A DNA stretch of 64,000 nucleotides from Edaphobacter sp. 4G125 (GCF_014274685.1 NZ_CP060393.1:310001-374000), one strand, 5' to 3'. Numbered from the stretch's first letter, positions 8,231 through 18,144 are shown. Numbers and translations: made by a program. Notes: a model not told the origin generated them from the sequence alone.

Positions 8231-8837
8231 GCCCCCTCCGATTCAGAACCGATTATCCTCTGTCTTCTCCCATAGATGTGCAAAATAAGAATCATTAAAA
8301 TGATTGATTCAAAAAGCCTTATCTCGAATTCCCACGATCCGCATCAAGTCTTCTTCGCACTGCGAGAGAAACGGCTGTGGACAACAGGGATAAACACAGA
8401 CCCTATTCAGGGTTTTCGATGCGTCTTCCCGGTATTCCTGCTTTTCCTCACCCAGTTTCCTAAAACAGGACACACATCTAAATAACTGATATCAAGATAG
8501 ATGGGATAGTTATCCACTTTTCAGACGACAACGGTTATGACGGCGATCTATATCTCCTGTTTAAGAGCTTTTCTCTAGAAGCATTCCCTCGCGCAGCCCA
8601 CCTTCAGCTCCCAATCCGCACTCTCGCATCCGGTCCTATTTGCCACATACATGGTGCAGCTTTCCACAGGCATCTTGGCTCGCGCAAAACCGCTCCGCAC
8701 CCTAGAATCGAGCTGTCGCTTCTAATCTTTCAGTAGGCCGTAGCGTACCGATACAATTCGGTGTAAAGTTTGGCCAATAGCTCTATGAAACAGGGTTAGT
8801 TGCGAGCGAAAAGACAGCGCGACGGGAGAAAAACACT
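8231..8837. other. Gene-free region upstream of dnaN, possible replication-origin element
   Basis: About 607 bases without a credible gene (a 69-codon frame at 8276-8485 has no ribosome binding site or family features). It is AT-richer than its surroundings. DnaA-box-like 9-mers: TGTGGACAA at 8376-8384 (reverse of TTGTCCACA), TTATCCACT at 8510-8518, and CTTTCCACA at 8660-8668, each one mismatch from TTWTNCACA. No tight cluster of perfect boxes is visible, so an oriC function is only possible. The dnaN promoter must also lie here. Confidence 0.35.
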
Positions 8838-10028
8838 GTGACCACCGCTACTCAGGACTCCGAGATGACCGCCAATCAAGCCCCAACGGGCAACCTCGAG
8901 ATCACCGTCTCACGCGCGGAGTTACTGCGTGAGCTGACGGCCGCTCAGTCCGTGGTCGAGCGCAAGACGACCATCCCGATCCTGTCCAACTTTCTCTTTG
9001 AGGCTACGCAGGACGAAGGCGGTGACCGCCTCACCATCACCGCAACCGATCTCGATCAGAGTATGAAGACCAGCTGTTCCGCGCGAGTCAAGAAAGCCGG
9101 CGCATGCACCATTCCTGCTCGCAAGTTGTATGACTACATCAAGCTGCTGCCTGAAGGCGACATCTCCATCAAGCTGATGGATAACCACTGGGTCCAGATT
9201 CGTGCTGGCCGCTCCAACACCAAGATGGTGGGCATGGCGCGAGTCAACTTCCCCCAGGTTCCCGAGTTCCCCGCCAGCGGCGCTGTAAAGCTGCCCGTGG
9301 CCGGTCTCAAGAACCTGATCTCCAAGACCATCTTCTCTATCTCGAACGAGGAGTCTCGTTACACCCTCAACGGTGCTCTGCTTGTCCTCAAGGTTGAATC
9401 CATGGCGATGGTGGCCACCGATGGCCACCGCTTAGCGCATATTGAGAAGTTGGGTGAGCAGCTGGAAGGAATCCAGGGAGAGAAAAAGACCCTGATTCCG
9501 CGCAAGGCCCTTGGCGAACTCGCTGGCCTGCTGTCGAATACCGATGCCGAATCTCTCGAGTTTGCCGATGATGAGCAGACCCTCTTCTTCCGGGTCGGCG
9601 GACGCGTACTGACCAGCCGCAAGCTCACTGGCCAATTCCCCAACTACGAGGCTGTGCTTCCGCGCGACAACAACAAGTTTGTCATCGTGCGCTCCGAAGA
9701 CCTTATGGGCGCGATTCAGCGTGTCGCTCAGTTTGCGGACGAGCGCTCGGGAGCCATCAAGATTCGCCTCGAACAGAACGAGCTGAAGATCTCTTCTTCC
9801 TCAACCGATGCTGGCGAATCCGAAGATTCCATCGAAACCCCTTACAACTACGATCCTTTAGTGGTAGGCTTCAACAGCCAGTACCTTCTGGATTTTCTAA
9901 AGGCAATTGGTAACACCGGCGAGGTCAGATTGGAGTTCAAAGATGCCCAGTCTGCTGGTCAAATGCGTCCCGAAGATGGAAATGAGGACGTAAAGTACCG
10001 GTACATCCTGATGCCGATGCGCATCTGA
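8838..10028 (+). CDS. dnaN: DNA polymerase III beta subunit (sliding clamp)
   Basis: 396 residues from a GTG at 8838 (GACGGGAGA about 9 bases upstream). The ring-forming clamp tethers Pol III to DNA. The three repeated clamp domains are recognisable: ELTAAQSVVERKTTIPILSN (domain 1), LPVAGLKNLISKTIFSISNEESRYTLNGALL with TDGHRLA (domain 2), and FVIVRSEDLMGAIQRVA followed by FNSQYLLDFLKAI (domain 3). The C-terminus YRYILMPMRI is the standard family ending that lines the partner-binding pocket. The first about 20 residues are an extra N-terminal tail, so an ATG at 8865 could be the true start. dnaA lies 8.6 kb upstream. Confidence 0.97.
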   Translation: MTTATQDSEMTANQAPTGNLEITVSRAELLRELTAAQSVVERKTTIPILSNFLFEATQDEGGDRLTITATDLDQSMKTSCSARVKKAGACTIPARKLYDYIKLLPEGDISIKLMDNHWVQIRAGRSNTKMVGMARVNFPQVPEFPASGAVKLPVAGLKNLISKTIFSISNEESRYTLNGALLVLKVESMAMVATDGHRLAHIEKLGEQLEGIQGEKKTLIPRKALGELAGLLSNTDAESLEFADDEQTLFFRVGGRVLTSRKLTGQFPNYEAVLPRDNNKFVIVRSEDLMGAIQRVAQFADERSGAIKIRLEQNELKISSSSTDAGESEDSIETPYNYDPLVVGFNSQYLLDFLKAIGNTGEVRLEFKDAQSAGQMRPEDGNEDVKYRYILMPMRI

Positions 10029-10205
10029 AGTCCTTTCCCACCCAGGGAAAATAAAAAGAAGGAACCCTCCGGCAGACATGCCATGGGTCCATTTTGTATC
10101 TGTCCTCACGCTTCATCGAAGGCGTGGTGACAACACTTTGCGAAATCAATAAAGAAATTTAGGTCCGGCAGTAGCTTTTCCACTCAGAAAGCACGAGGTG
10201 GAGTT

Positions 10206-13200
10206 ATGCCTTTCCAGTTTGAGGTCGTCCGTCCCGACGACCTTCTTCGACTGACTTTTCAGTGCGACAACCTGCGCCTCGACATCGACCATCCCGACGC
10301 CCCGGCGCTGGTGGTAGACAACGCGCACCTTCCCGCATTCCTGACCGTCTTCTTTCCTCCCCAGAGCATCACCGAGACCGCGTTCTTCGAATCGAGCCTC
10401 GTCACGCCGGACGGCAATAAGCCAGATCCCGACGGCCCTTCGACGGTCTCCGAGCCTCTCCCCGGTGCAGGAAATGTAAAGGCGCGCGTCGCGCATCCAA
10501 GTCGTCTCGTCTTTAAAATTCCAGCGCAGGCACGAATCCCCTACACGGTCGAAGGTGTTCTCGATTGGTCTGGGCTTGAGCTTAGCGTCAACCCTATTGC
10601 TGCGGTTCCTCCCAATCCCACGCAGCAACAGATAGACGCCGCTCCTTCGATTGCATCTCCAAAGCCGACTGAGACCGCGCTTGAGCTTCCCTATCGGTTG
10701 ACCATCTCGCCCAATGCAGCAGTTCGTTGGGCACATCGGCTGGAACCCTTTACCTCGCGTGGACGCACAGAGCTTTGGCATACGCGCCTGCAACTGGCCA
10801 CTACGAGCGGCCCCGTGGAGCTCTCCGAGGCGAACCCCGCGCCTCTGCGTGCAATCTTCTCTGAGGACTACAACGCAATTCATCCGCCCGCGCCCACGCT
10901 CAAAGATGCCGATCTCGGGCGCACTGCAATGGCGCCGAACGATCGTCACCAGATCGTGATCCTGACTTCCGCATTTCATGGATACGAGGTCGATGAACAG
11001 ATCCTGATTCCATTCGGGGGAGGTATTGGGAACCGAATCGCGTCCATCAAGGGCCTCCCGATGAAGTTCACGGTTCCCTATGTACCGCAGCCCTTCTTTG
11101 CCGACCAACTGATGTTGTCCTCGCTTGGCGGATGGCTGACCTCACGCGGCCAGTGGAATCCTCCACGAACAGCGAAGCCGAAACAGCCACCCGTCTTTCA
11201 GACTGTCGGCGACCTGCAGACAAAGTTCTTCAATACCCTTCAACTCCCGGAGCGCAGGCTCGCTTCTCGCACAGTCTCTCTTCCGGTAAATCTCACGGCC
11301 GTTCCCGTGAACCCTGTAGTCGTCGAATCTCCTCCTTGGCTCGGCGGTATTCTCTTGCCTCAGCCGGAACAGGAGCAGCTCGATCTCTCCGAGTGGGCCC
11401 ACATCGCCACCCAGGGACGCGATCACTACGTGCGCATCGTTTACGAAGGTGAGTTGTGGCCCTTTCGCAACCGCGCCGCGCTCATCAAGGTGACAGAGCG
11501 AAAGTTCAAGGAACAGAACGGCGTCGTTGTGGCCTACCTGTTCCAGCACATGTTTATCGTCGTGCGCGAGCCGCTCAAGACCTTTGCTTTCAGCGACCGC
11601 GGCATGCCCTACAAGCAGGTGCGCCTCACAACTCTCGTCACGCCCGATATCGCTGATCCCTCATTAATCGCGGGAACCCAGCGCTCCTTCTGGGTGGAGG
11701 TCACAACAGGAGCCTCGAGCCGCGCGCGCTTCAAGTTTCATGCCATCGGCACAGATGTCGCAGGCAATGAGACCGACTTCACCATCCCGATGATGTTTGT
11801 CTCCATCCGCGAGAATGCAACCAACCGCGCGAATGCAGCCACGGCGTATAACTCCACCAAGACGGCCAATGATCTGACACAATGCTCTGCCATTGTCCCT
11901 GGCCAGAAGATCGTCTTTGCGGAGCGCAACGCAGCTAACCCAACCGACAACACTCAACTCGTCACCGAAGCGATCAACTTCGTCATGGATACAGCGGGCA
12001 ATGCTCCCGCCATGTTGAAGGCCGACGTAAAGATTCCGCAGGTGCAGCAGCTTCTGGGTAGCGATTCTGCAACTACTATTCGTTACTTCCAGCAATATGT
12101 GAAGAGCGGCATTGATGCAAAAACCGGCGTCTTTGCCGAGATCGTAAAGGAGGACTTCAGCAAGCTCTCCAGTGGCGATCTTATCAACGGTCTGGTAGCG
12201 AATACGGTCGGAGTTGAGTTTCAGAGCAACCAGGCAGGCGGCTTTGCCACTCCGAATCTTGGCATATCCTCGCTCACACGCGAGCTGGGTCCGCTGGCCG
12301 GAAAGACCGCCGATGCGCTGATCGACAAGTTCGATCCCTCGACCTTCTTCCAGAAAGGAATGGCGCAGCTCTTTGGCAGCTTCGATCTGACTGATCTGCT
12401 GCCCTCCAGCAGCATGGGGACAAACGCCCCCAAACTGCGCACCTCGTCTAAGGACATCGCCGGAGGCAAACTCCTCATCGCCACGCTCGATTGGGAGCCG
12501 GAGGTCCAGAACGTCGATCTCGGCGTCGCAGCTTTCGAGAAGGATTATCAGGGCAGAAAATCCAAGCTGCTCATTCATGGTCGTATCGAAAAACCGGTAA
12601 CACTGAACAGCCTTGGCAATCCGGTAGCGCAGAATGTTACCGCCGATTTCGATGGAAAGCTCAATGACTTCCGCGTGAGCGTTCTGAAGTCGGTCTATCT
12701 CAACTTCACCGAGTTCGGTTTCACTGCGAAGAGCAAGTCGAAGGCTGATGTTAGCGTAAAACTCGATCCAGCGAGGCCGGTCGAGTTCGCTGGCGATCTG
12801 AAGTTTGTCGAAGAACTGCGGAAAGCCATTCCTCCCGATCTCTTCGGCGATGGGCCAAGCCTTGATATCTCTCCAACGGGAATCCGCGCAGGATTTGCTT
12901 TTGCGTTGCCTCCTGTTGCGGTGGGCATCTTCGCTTTGAAAGATGTCAGCCTTGGCGCGGCACTCACGCTCCCCTTTTTAGATGGCAAGCCAGCCTTCGA
13001 CTTCAACGTCTCCGAGCGTGCGCATCCCTTCTTGCTGTCGGTCGCTATCTTTGGTGGCGGTGGATTCTTCCATCTGCAGATCGATACTGCGGGCATCAAG
13101 CTCGTGGAAGCTGCCTTCGAGTTCGGCGCATCCGCGTCCATCGACCTTGGAGTCGCTAGTGGCGGTGTGCAGATCATGGCCGGAATCTACTTCAAGCTGG

Positions 13201-13508
13201 AACGCCAGGATCCCGGCAACCAGCTAGCCCCCACCCTATCTGGCTATCTCAGGATGGGAGGTTATCTCAGCATATTGGGCCTCATCAAAATCTCTCTCGA
13301 ATTCATGCTGAGCTTTACCTACCACGGAGCGAAGGACAAGGCCTATGGGCGTGCCACCCTCACCGTCAAGATCGAGATTCTTTTTTTCAGCAAGTCGGTG
13401 GAAGTCACCGTCGAAAAATCATTTGGTGGCCATAGCGGCGACCCGAAGTTCCTGCAGGTGTTTACCGATGCGCCCGTATGGGCCGAATACGCGGGGGCGT
13501 TCGCCTAA
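10206..13508 (+). CDS. Giant protein of unknown function (1100 aa), first gene of a two-gene operon
   Basis: 1100 residues; GAGGTGGAG immediately upstream supports the start. There is no signal peptide or clear membrane helix, so it may be cytoplasmic or exported by another route. I do not recognise a named domain. Distinctive blocks: LPYRLTISPN ... GRTELWHTRL (about 161-195), WAHIATQGRDHYVRIVYEG with AALIKVTERKF (about 397-434), and HAIGTDVAGNETDFTIP (about 511-527), which resembles an immunoglobulin/Fn3-like edge. Residues about 870-1070 alternate Gly and hydrophobics (AIFGGGGFFHLQIDTAG, GGVQIMAGIYFKL, GYLRMGGYLSILGLIKI), suggesting long amphipathic beta strands. The next gene starts 18 bases later, and both end-to-end size and spacing indicate one functional unit. 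Confidence 0.85.
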   Translation: MPFQFEVVRPDDLLRLTFQCDNLRLDIDHPDAPALVVDNAHLPAFLTVFFPPQSITETAFFESSLVTPDGNKPDPDGPSTVSEPLPGAGNVKARVAHPSRLVFKIPAQARIPYTVEGVLDWSGLELSVNPIAAVPPNPTQQQIDAAPSIASPKPTETALELPYRLTISPNAAVRWAHRLEPFTSRGRTELWHTRLQLATTSGPVELSEANPAPLRAIFSEDYNAIHPPAPTLKDADLGRTAMAPNDRHQIVILTSAFHGYEVDEQILIPFGGGIGNRIASIKGLPMKFTVPYVPQPFFADQLMLSSLGGWLTSRGQWNPPRTAKPKQPPVFQTVGDLQTKFFNTLQLPERRLASRTVSLPVNLTAVPVNPVVVESPPWLGGILLPQPEQEQLDLSEWAHIATQGRDHYVRIVYEGELWPFRNRAALIKVTERKFKEQNGVVVAYLFQHMFIVVREPLKTFAFSDRGMPYKQVRLTTLVTPDIADPSLIAGTQRSFWVEVTTGASSRARFKFHAIGTDVAGNETDFTIPMMFVSIRENATNRANAATAYNSTKTANDLTQCSAIVPGQKIVFAERNAANPTDNTQLVTEAINFVMDTAGNAPAMLKADVKIPQVQQLLGSDSATTIRYFQQYVKSGIDAKTGVFAEIVKEDFSKLSSGDLINGLVANTVGVEFQSNQAGGFATPNLGISSLTRELGPLAGKTADALIDKFDPSTFFQKGMAQLFGSFDLTDLLPSSSMGTNAPKLRTSSKDIAGGKLLIATLDWEPEVQNVDLGVAAFEKDYQGRKSKLLIHGRIEKPVTLNSLGNPVAQNVTADFDGKLNDFRVSVLKSVYLNFTEFGFTAKSKSKADVSVKLDPARPVEFAGDLKFVEELRKAIPPDLFGDGPSLDISPTGIRAGFAFALPPVAVGIFALKDVSLGAALTLPFLDGKPAFDFNVSERAHPFLLSVAIFGGGGFFHLQIDTAGIKLVEAAFEFGASASIDLGVASGGVQIMAGIYFKLERQDPGNQLAPTLSGYLRMGGYLSILGLIKISLEFMLSFTYHGAKDKAYGRATLTVKIEILFFSKSVEVTVEKSFGGHSGDPKFLQVFTDAPVWAEYAGAFA

Positions 13509-13514
13509 GAAAGG

Positions 13515-13598
13515 GGAAAGATCACCATGGCACCAGGAAAGATCACCATGGATTTAGGAAAGATTACTGCAGAACTGGGAAAGATCACTGCGGTACCA
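13515..13598 (+). repeat. Four tandem 21-bp units over the start of the 1481-codon gene
   Basis: Units 13515-13535, 13536-13556, 13557-13577 and 13578-13598 each begin GGAAAGAT(C/T)A. Units 1 and 2 both carry GGAAAGATCACCATGG, so each has a purine-rich ribosome-binding stretch followed by an in-frame ATG (13527 and 13548). In protein they give GKIT three times. Confidence 0.9.
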
Positions 13599-16500
13599 AC
13601 CAAGCCCGACACGACGCCCACAAAGATTCCTGCAACGACGGCGGCAACGCAGACTGTTCTCTTTACGGTTCTCCCGCGCGGCTTTTGCACCAATCCCGGA
13701 ACACTTCCGGTCTCGGTCTTTGTCTCGCCGCGACTCGTGGGGGCCGATAACCTCGGTGCTTTTCCCGACTGGGTTAACTGGACCGCGCAGCTCAAAGAGC
13801 GCGGCCTCCTCCTCGTCTTCCGTAGTGGAACAAAGCACGCCGAGGTGCGAATCGACCCATCGGTCCTGCAGCCGCAACTCTGGAGCGCGCTCTTCAATCG
13901 CCAGACCCTCGTGCGTTCGCACACCTTTGACGACTATTCATCGCACGGCATCCTCTCCTTTTCGATGCGCGAGAGCCTCAGTGCATTGAAGGCGGTGTAT
14001 CAACAGGCAGGCGTTGTGCTTGCGCTGCCCTCAGGCGCGAACAATCAGGAAGGTGGGCGTAGCGGAAACCGCCGTATTCTCAGCAATCTCGTCGACGGCC
14101 TTGATGTTCATTGGAACGGTGATCGTGCAAAACAGTGGCGCGACGTCGTCCGGCGTCGAAATTCCTCTGGAACTCCAGCGACGCAACATCGTGCACTCAA
14201 TGGACCGCTCGATAGTGAAGGGCTGATCACAACCTCTCCCGATGCTGGTTCCTTCCAGGGAGTTGCTGTTCCATTCGCTGTTTTTAACCACATGCCCACT
14301 CCCGATCACGAAACGGCGGGAGACGTCAGCATCGATCCCAACGCCATCGATTTTCACCAGGCGCTTGGCTCGCTTGAATCGCATCCGGAGTTGTTGCGCG
14401 CCCTGGGCCTCGTCTTCGATGTAGAGCTACCCCAGGACTTCCTCGCGCAGACGGCAGTAAATACTTTCAACACTGTCGCCGTCGAGAAGACAAACTTCCC
14501 CTGGCAGCTCACCACCAAGTCACCTGCGCTCGACACCGCCTACTGCTACTTTGCTGCGGGACAGAACCGCTTCTTCCTCACCGCCTCACGCACCATGACC
14601 AAGCAGCCCTCGCCTTCTCAGGTGCTTGGACTTGTGAATCTCGATCCCGAGCGCTTTGGCCTTGCGCAGGTCGATGTCGATGGCGGTATGCACAAGGCCA
14701 TCATGCTGGCCGAGACGTGGAACAACCCCGACCCGGATCGGAATCTCGATTCCGGAGTGACACCGGAGCAGGCTCCGCATCCAGAGGTCTACGATCCGGA
14801 GGCGACTCTACCGTCGCTTCGTTCCGGCGGTCTCCAGCTCTATGTCGATGGACGTGGGCTCCATGTGCTCGATGCAATTCAGCAATCGAAAGCATTCAAC
14901 GATGCGCTGCAGGCAGGCGGAGCGCAGCCCCGTCCCTTCTTCGCCGAAGATCTTCTTCGTGGCCACCGGTTAGATGTTTGGGATTCGACGACCAACGCCT
15001 GGCACTCGCTCCACCAGCGCAGCGGCGACTACCAGATCGGCGACAACCGCATTCCCTTCCAGACACCGAAGGAAGAAGGTTTTCAGCAATTCGCCGCGAC
15101 ACAACCCGCGCCTGGAGCCAATCCTGCCGACAAAGATCTCTACATCCACGAGGCCATCGCCCGCTGGGCAGGCTGGAGTCTCAGTGTCACGATGCCGGGC
15201 AAGGTGCTCAGTCGTTTTGGAGATCCCGACAAGGCCATTCCTCCCGATGGTGACGATCCGGACTACAGCACTGACGAGGCGATTACGCCCTACAAGGTCC
15301 GTGCAACCTACAAGGTGCTTCCCGGTACGTTGCCCCGTCTCAAATTTGGACGCCGTTACCGGATGCGTGCTCGCGCCGTCGACCTCGCCGGAAACAGTAT
15401 GCAGGTTGACGATCCGCTCGCCACTTCGCTAGCCGCCATCATGGCTCTCCCTAGGGACCCCGGTGGTTTTACCTATCTGCGTTACGAGCCCGTGATCTCT
15501 CCACAGGTTGTCATTCGCGACCAGCAGGCGGTGACGCTTCCCGGTTCCGCCGTCGATCGCATCGTCGTCCGTACCTACAATGCGAACCCTGCGCAGGATG
15601 GAGTCGCCGCTGACCTTACCGCGAATAATCGTCACATCCTTCCGCCGCGAACCAGCGTCGAGATGGCAGAACGTCATGGCATGTTCGACGATGCCACCGG
15701 AAAATTGAAGAGCGATGCTGCAACCTACAAGCTCATTGCCGACCGCGACGCAGCCGAGCTGCCGCAGGCGTCCATCAACGTGGCCGGTAAGGTCGACAAC
15801 TTCCCGATGGTTACCGATGCGGGCGTGACGGATCTTCCCTATCTCCCTGATCCTCTCTCTCGAGGCGCTGCCCTTCGCAACCTGCCGGGTGCCGACGATC
15901 TTGCCGTAGGCAAAGCTGCTCCTGGCGCAGGTGCTGCCGCATCGATTCAATATCAAATACTGGGCGATCCCAATCCGCGCCCGGGATCAGCCACCATCAT
16001 CGCTTTCAACGCCAACGACGATTGGCAGAAAACGACCGGTTTCCGTCTCGTCCTGGCGGAACCGCAGTCTGGCGCAACCGATCTACGTCCGCAGTGGGAC
16101 CCCGCAGCGCGCGTATTGACGGTTTTCTTGTCAAAAGGACAGATGGCCGTAACTCCGCTCAGCAGCTATATGACCCCCGAAGATCTCAAACTGATGGGTG
16201 TGTGGCAATGGTTGCGTGAGTTTATCGACCGCGCAACCATCTTGCAGGCACAGCCCGAGCAGCTCTTGCCCGGATATCCCGTCGATCAGATTGCCTATAT
16301 CCTCCAGCGCGCCGTCGAGGGCGGACACTGGATGCTTACCCCGCCGCACCTGCTCACACTCGTGCACGCCGTGCAGCAGCCAATCGGCGTACCGCAGTTT
16401 GATGCATTGCATGTGGACCACCAGGACCTCAAATACGATACCAATCCATTACAGACCGCGCGGATTCGTGGACGCAAAGATCCAGCAGAGTTGGGAGCCA

Positions 16501-17972
16501 TCACCGCGTGGCGCCAGCCCGGATCAACCGATGCCTTTTTGATGGGAACCGTCAAAATCCACGGTGCCAGCACCGCGCAGGTCGACCTGATGGCCGAGTG
16601 GAGCGATCCCGTCGATGATCCATCGTCGCCTGCTCCCGATCAGACCCAGACAATGGCGCACGCCGATACTCTACCTCTGCCTCGTTTGACCGAAGGATAT
16701 CTCCAGGCACAAGAGAAGGAGTACCGCACTGTGGGCTACTACGATCCTGAACACGACCAGATCGCCATGGTGCGCTCCGGCGATCGCGGAGCACCCGCTT
16801 CAACATGGGATCTCGTCTTCAGTCAGGCAGCTCCCCGCCATCGCTTCAACGACACCAAGCGGCATCGCGTGAACTATACAGCAGTTTCTACCACGCGTTT
16901 TCGCGAATACTTTCCTCAAGACCAGCAGTTGGATTTCACGCGATCGAGCGCTCCGGTTCTCGTGGATATCCCTGCCTCCGCGCGCCCGCTCGCGCCCGAA
17001 GTCGTATACGTTGTGCCGACCTTCGGCTGGCAGCGCCAGACCGATACCAACATGAAGCGCAGTGTCCGCTTCGGTGGAGGGTTGCGCGTCTATCTGAAGC
17101 GTGGCTGGTACTCCTCCGGCGAAGGTGAGTTGCTTGGAGTCGCTCTGTGGAGCACGGCCAATGGACAACTCAACAATGCGCAGCGCGACAAATTCAAACC
17201 CTTCATCACGCAGTGGGGAATGGATCCCATCTGGCAGACAGCAGATCTCAGCTCTGTGCCTGGCACCTACAACTTCCCCGACGCCGTGGAATCCGACACC
17301 TCTGTGTCGCTCGAAGAGAGCAGCGCCGCGAAGTCAGCCACCGAGCCCGGACGTGTCGATGTCGTAGGATTCACGCCGCAGTACGATCCAGCCCGGCAGC
17401 TTTGGTTTGCCGACCTTACCGTAAACCTCGGTCCTACCTACTCGCCGTTTCTGCGGCTGGCCCTTGTGCGCTATCAACCGCACGCTCTCGATGATGCCCG
17501 CATCTCTCGCGTGGTGTTGGCCGGCTTTGCGCAGCTCACTCCCGATCGCGTCGCAACCGTTACTGCCGACCCGTATCACCCCCGCACCATGCGCGTGACG
17601 GTCAGCGGAGTCGCCCCGCGCGGCCCGCAACCCGACGGGCCCGGTGAGCCGCGCCCCGCACGGCCAACCCACGTCGAGGTGCATGTGCAGCAGCGGTCTG
17701 TGCCCGGCAGCGATCTCTCCTGGCAGGATGTACCCGTAACCGTCGCCACCATTACACAGGGCTACGAGGGTCCAGGGCTGAACCAGCCCGATCTCGCGCT
17801 GTGGTTCGGAACCATCAACTTTGCTTCGATACCACAACCCGGTCAGCTCCGCATTCTGGTGGAGGAGTTCGAGTTCATCTCTGCCAGCTATGCCACCGCC
17901 GACCGCAAAGCTCCGGGCCGCCTGATCTACGCCGAAACGTTTGCAGTCGACGCCGCGCTGATCACCGAATAA
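13527..17972 (+). CDS. Giant protein of unknown function (1481 aa), second gene of the operon
   Basis: 1481 residues from the ATG at 13527; the ATG at 13548 is equally possible because both lie in tandem copies of a 21-bp unit that carries its own Shine-Dalgarno-like sequence. There is no signal peptide and no clear transmembrane segment. The N-terminus is a short GKIT repeat and a Thr/Pro-rich linker (to about residue 40). Visible blocks: WVNWTAQLKERGLLLVF (about 75-90), RYRMRARAVDLAGNSM (about 610-625, Fn3/Ig-like), YRTVGYYDPEHDQIAMV (about 1065-1082), and a C-terminal block TYSPFLRLALVRYQPH (about 1303-1318). No catalytic motif was found. It is probably a partner of the preceding 1100-residue protein; the shared style (beta-rich, AGN-type motifs) suggests a large multi-domain structural or adhesive assembly, but that is inference. 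Confidence 0.85.
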   Translation: MAPGKITMDLGKITAELGKITAVPTKPDTTPTKIPATTAATQTVLFTVLPRGFCTNPGTLPVSVFVSPRLVGADNLGAFPDWVNWTAQLKERGLLLVFRSGTKHAEVRIDPSVLQPQLWSALFNRQTLVRSHTFDDYSSHGILSFSMRESLSALKAVYQQAGVVLALPSGANNQEGGRSGNRRILSNLVDGLDVHWNGDRAKQWRDVVRRRNSSGTPATQHRALNGPLDSEGLITTSPDAGSFQGVAVPFAVFNHMPTPDHETAGDVSIDPNAIDFHQALGSLESHPELLRALGLVFDVELPQDFLAQTAVNTFNTVAVEKTNFPWQLTTKSPALDTAYCYFAAGQNRFFLTASRTMTKQPSPSQVLGLVNLDPERFGLAQVDVDGGMHKAIMLAETWNNPDPDRNLDSGVTPEQAPHPEVYDPEATLPSLRSGGLQLYVDGRGLHVLDAIQQSKAFNDALQAGGAQPRPFFAEDLLRGHRLDVWDSTTNAWHSLHQRSGDYQIGDNRIPFQTPKEEGFQQFAATQPAPGANPADKDLYIHEAIARWAGWSLSVTMPGKVLSRFGDPDKAIPPDGDDPDYSTDEAITPYKVRATYKVLPGTLPRLKFGRRYRMRARAVDLAGNSMQVDDPLATSLAAIMALPRDPGGFTYLRYEPVISPQVVIRDQQAVTLPGSAVDRIVVRTYNANPAQDGVAADLTANNRHILPPRTSVEMAERHGMFDDATGKLKSDAATYKLIADRDAAELPQASINVAGKVDNFPMVTDAGVTDLPYLPDPLSRGAALRNLPGADDLAVGKAAPGAGAAASIQYQILGDPNPRPGSATIIAFNANDDWQKTTGFRLVLAEPQSGATDLRPQWDPAARVLTVFLSKGQMAVTPLSSYMTPEDLKLMGVWQWLREFIDRATILQAQPEQLLPGYPVDQIAYILQRAVEGGHWMLTPPHLLTLVHAVQQPIGVPQFDALHVDHQDLKYDTNPLQTARIRGRKDPAELGAITAWRQPGSTDAFLMGTVKIHGASTAQVDLMAEWSDPVDDPSSPAPDQTQTMAHADTLPLPRLTEGYLQAQEKEYRTVGYYDPEHDQIAMVRSGDRGAPASTWDLVFSQAAPRHRFNDTKRHRVNYTAVSTTRFREYFPQDQQLDFTRSSAPVLVDIPASARPLAPEVVYVVPTFGWQRQTDTNMKRSVRFGGGLRVYLKRGWYSSGEGELLGVALWSTANGQLNNAQRDKFKPFITQWGMDPIWQTADLSSVPGTYNFPDAVESDTSVSLEESSAAKSATEPGRVDVVGFTPQYDPARQLWFADLTVNLGPTYSPFLRLALVRYQPHALDDARISRVVLAGFAQLTPDRVATVTADPYHPRTMRVTVSGVAPRGPQPDGPGEPRPARPTHVEVHVQQRSVPGSDLSWQDVPVTVATITQGYEGPGLNQPDLALWFGTINFASIPQPGQLRILVEEFEFISASYATADRKAPGRLIYAETFAVDAALITE

Positions 17973-18002
17973 CCCCGAGCTACATCGACCAACCCACCCT
18001 TC

Positions 18003-18042
18003 GAAGTGCCATTTCGACCGAAGCTGCCGCCAGCCCGGCAGC
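18003..18042 (+). repeat. Truncated type A intergenic repeat
   Basis: AGTGCCATTTCGACCGAA is followed by a perfect hairpin, GCTGCCG (18023-18029) with CGGCAGC (18036-18042); the usual right end (GTGGAGAAATCCCC) is missing. Confidence 0.55.
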
Positions 18043-18144
18043 AGCATCGCCATTGGTCACAGTTAATACAGAAAATACCGAAACATTAAATCTGCATCAC
18101 ACTAGGGAAGAATGGGGTGTTACAGTCGTTTACACCCAAAGAAC

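Noticed and set aside
8276..8485. 69-codon open frame in the dnaN-upstream gap
   Set aside because: No ribosome binding site, no recognisable motif, and base composition like the surrounding non-coding DNA.
10146..11108. 320-codon minus-strand open frame over the start of the 1100-codon gene
   Set aside because: Antisense to a gene with a good ribosome binding site and consistent protein composition; product is Arg/Gly-rich and not family-like.
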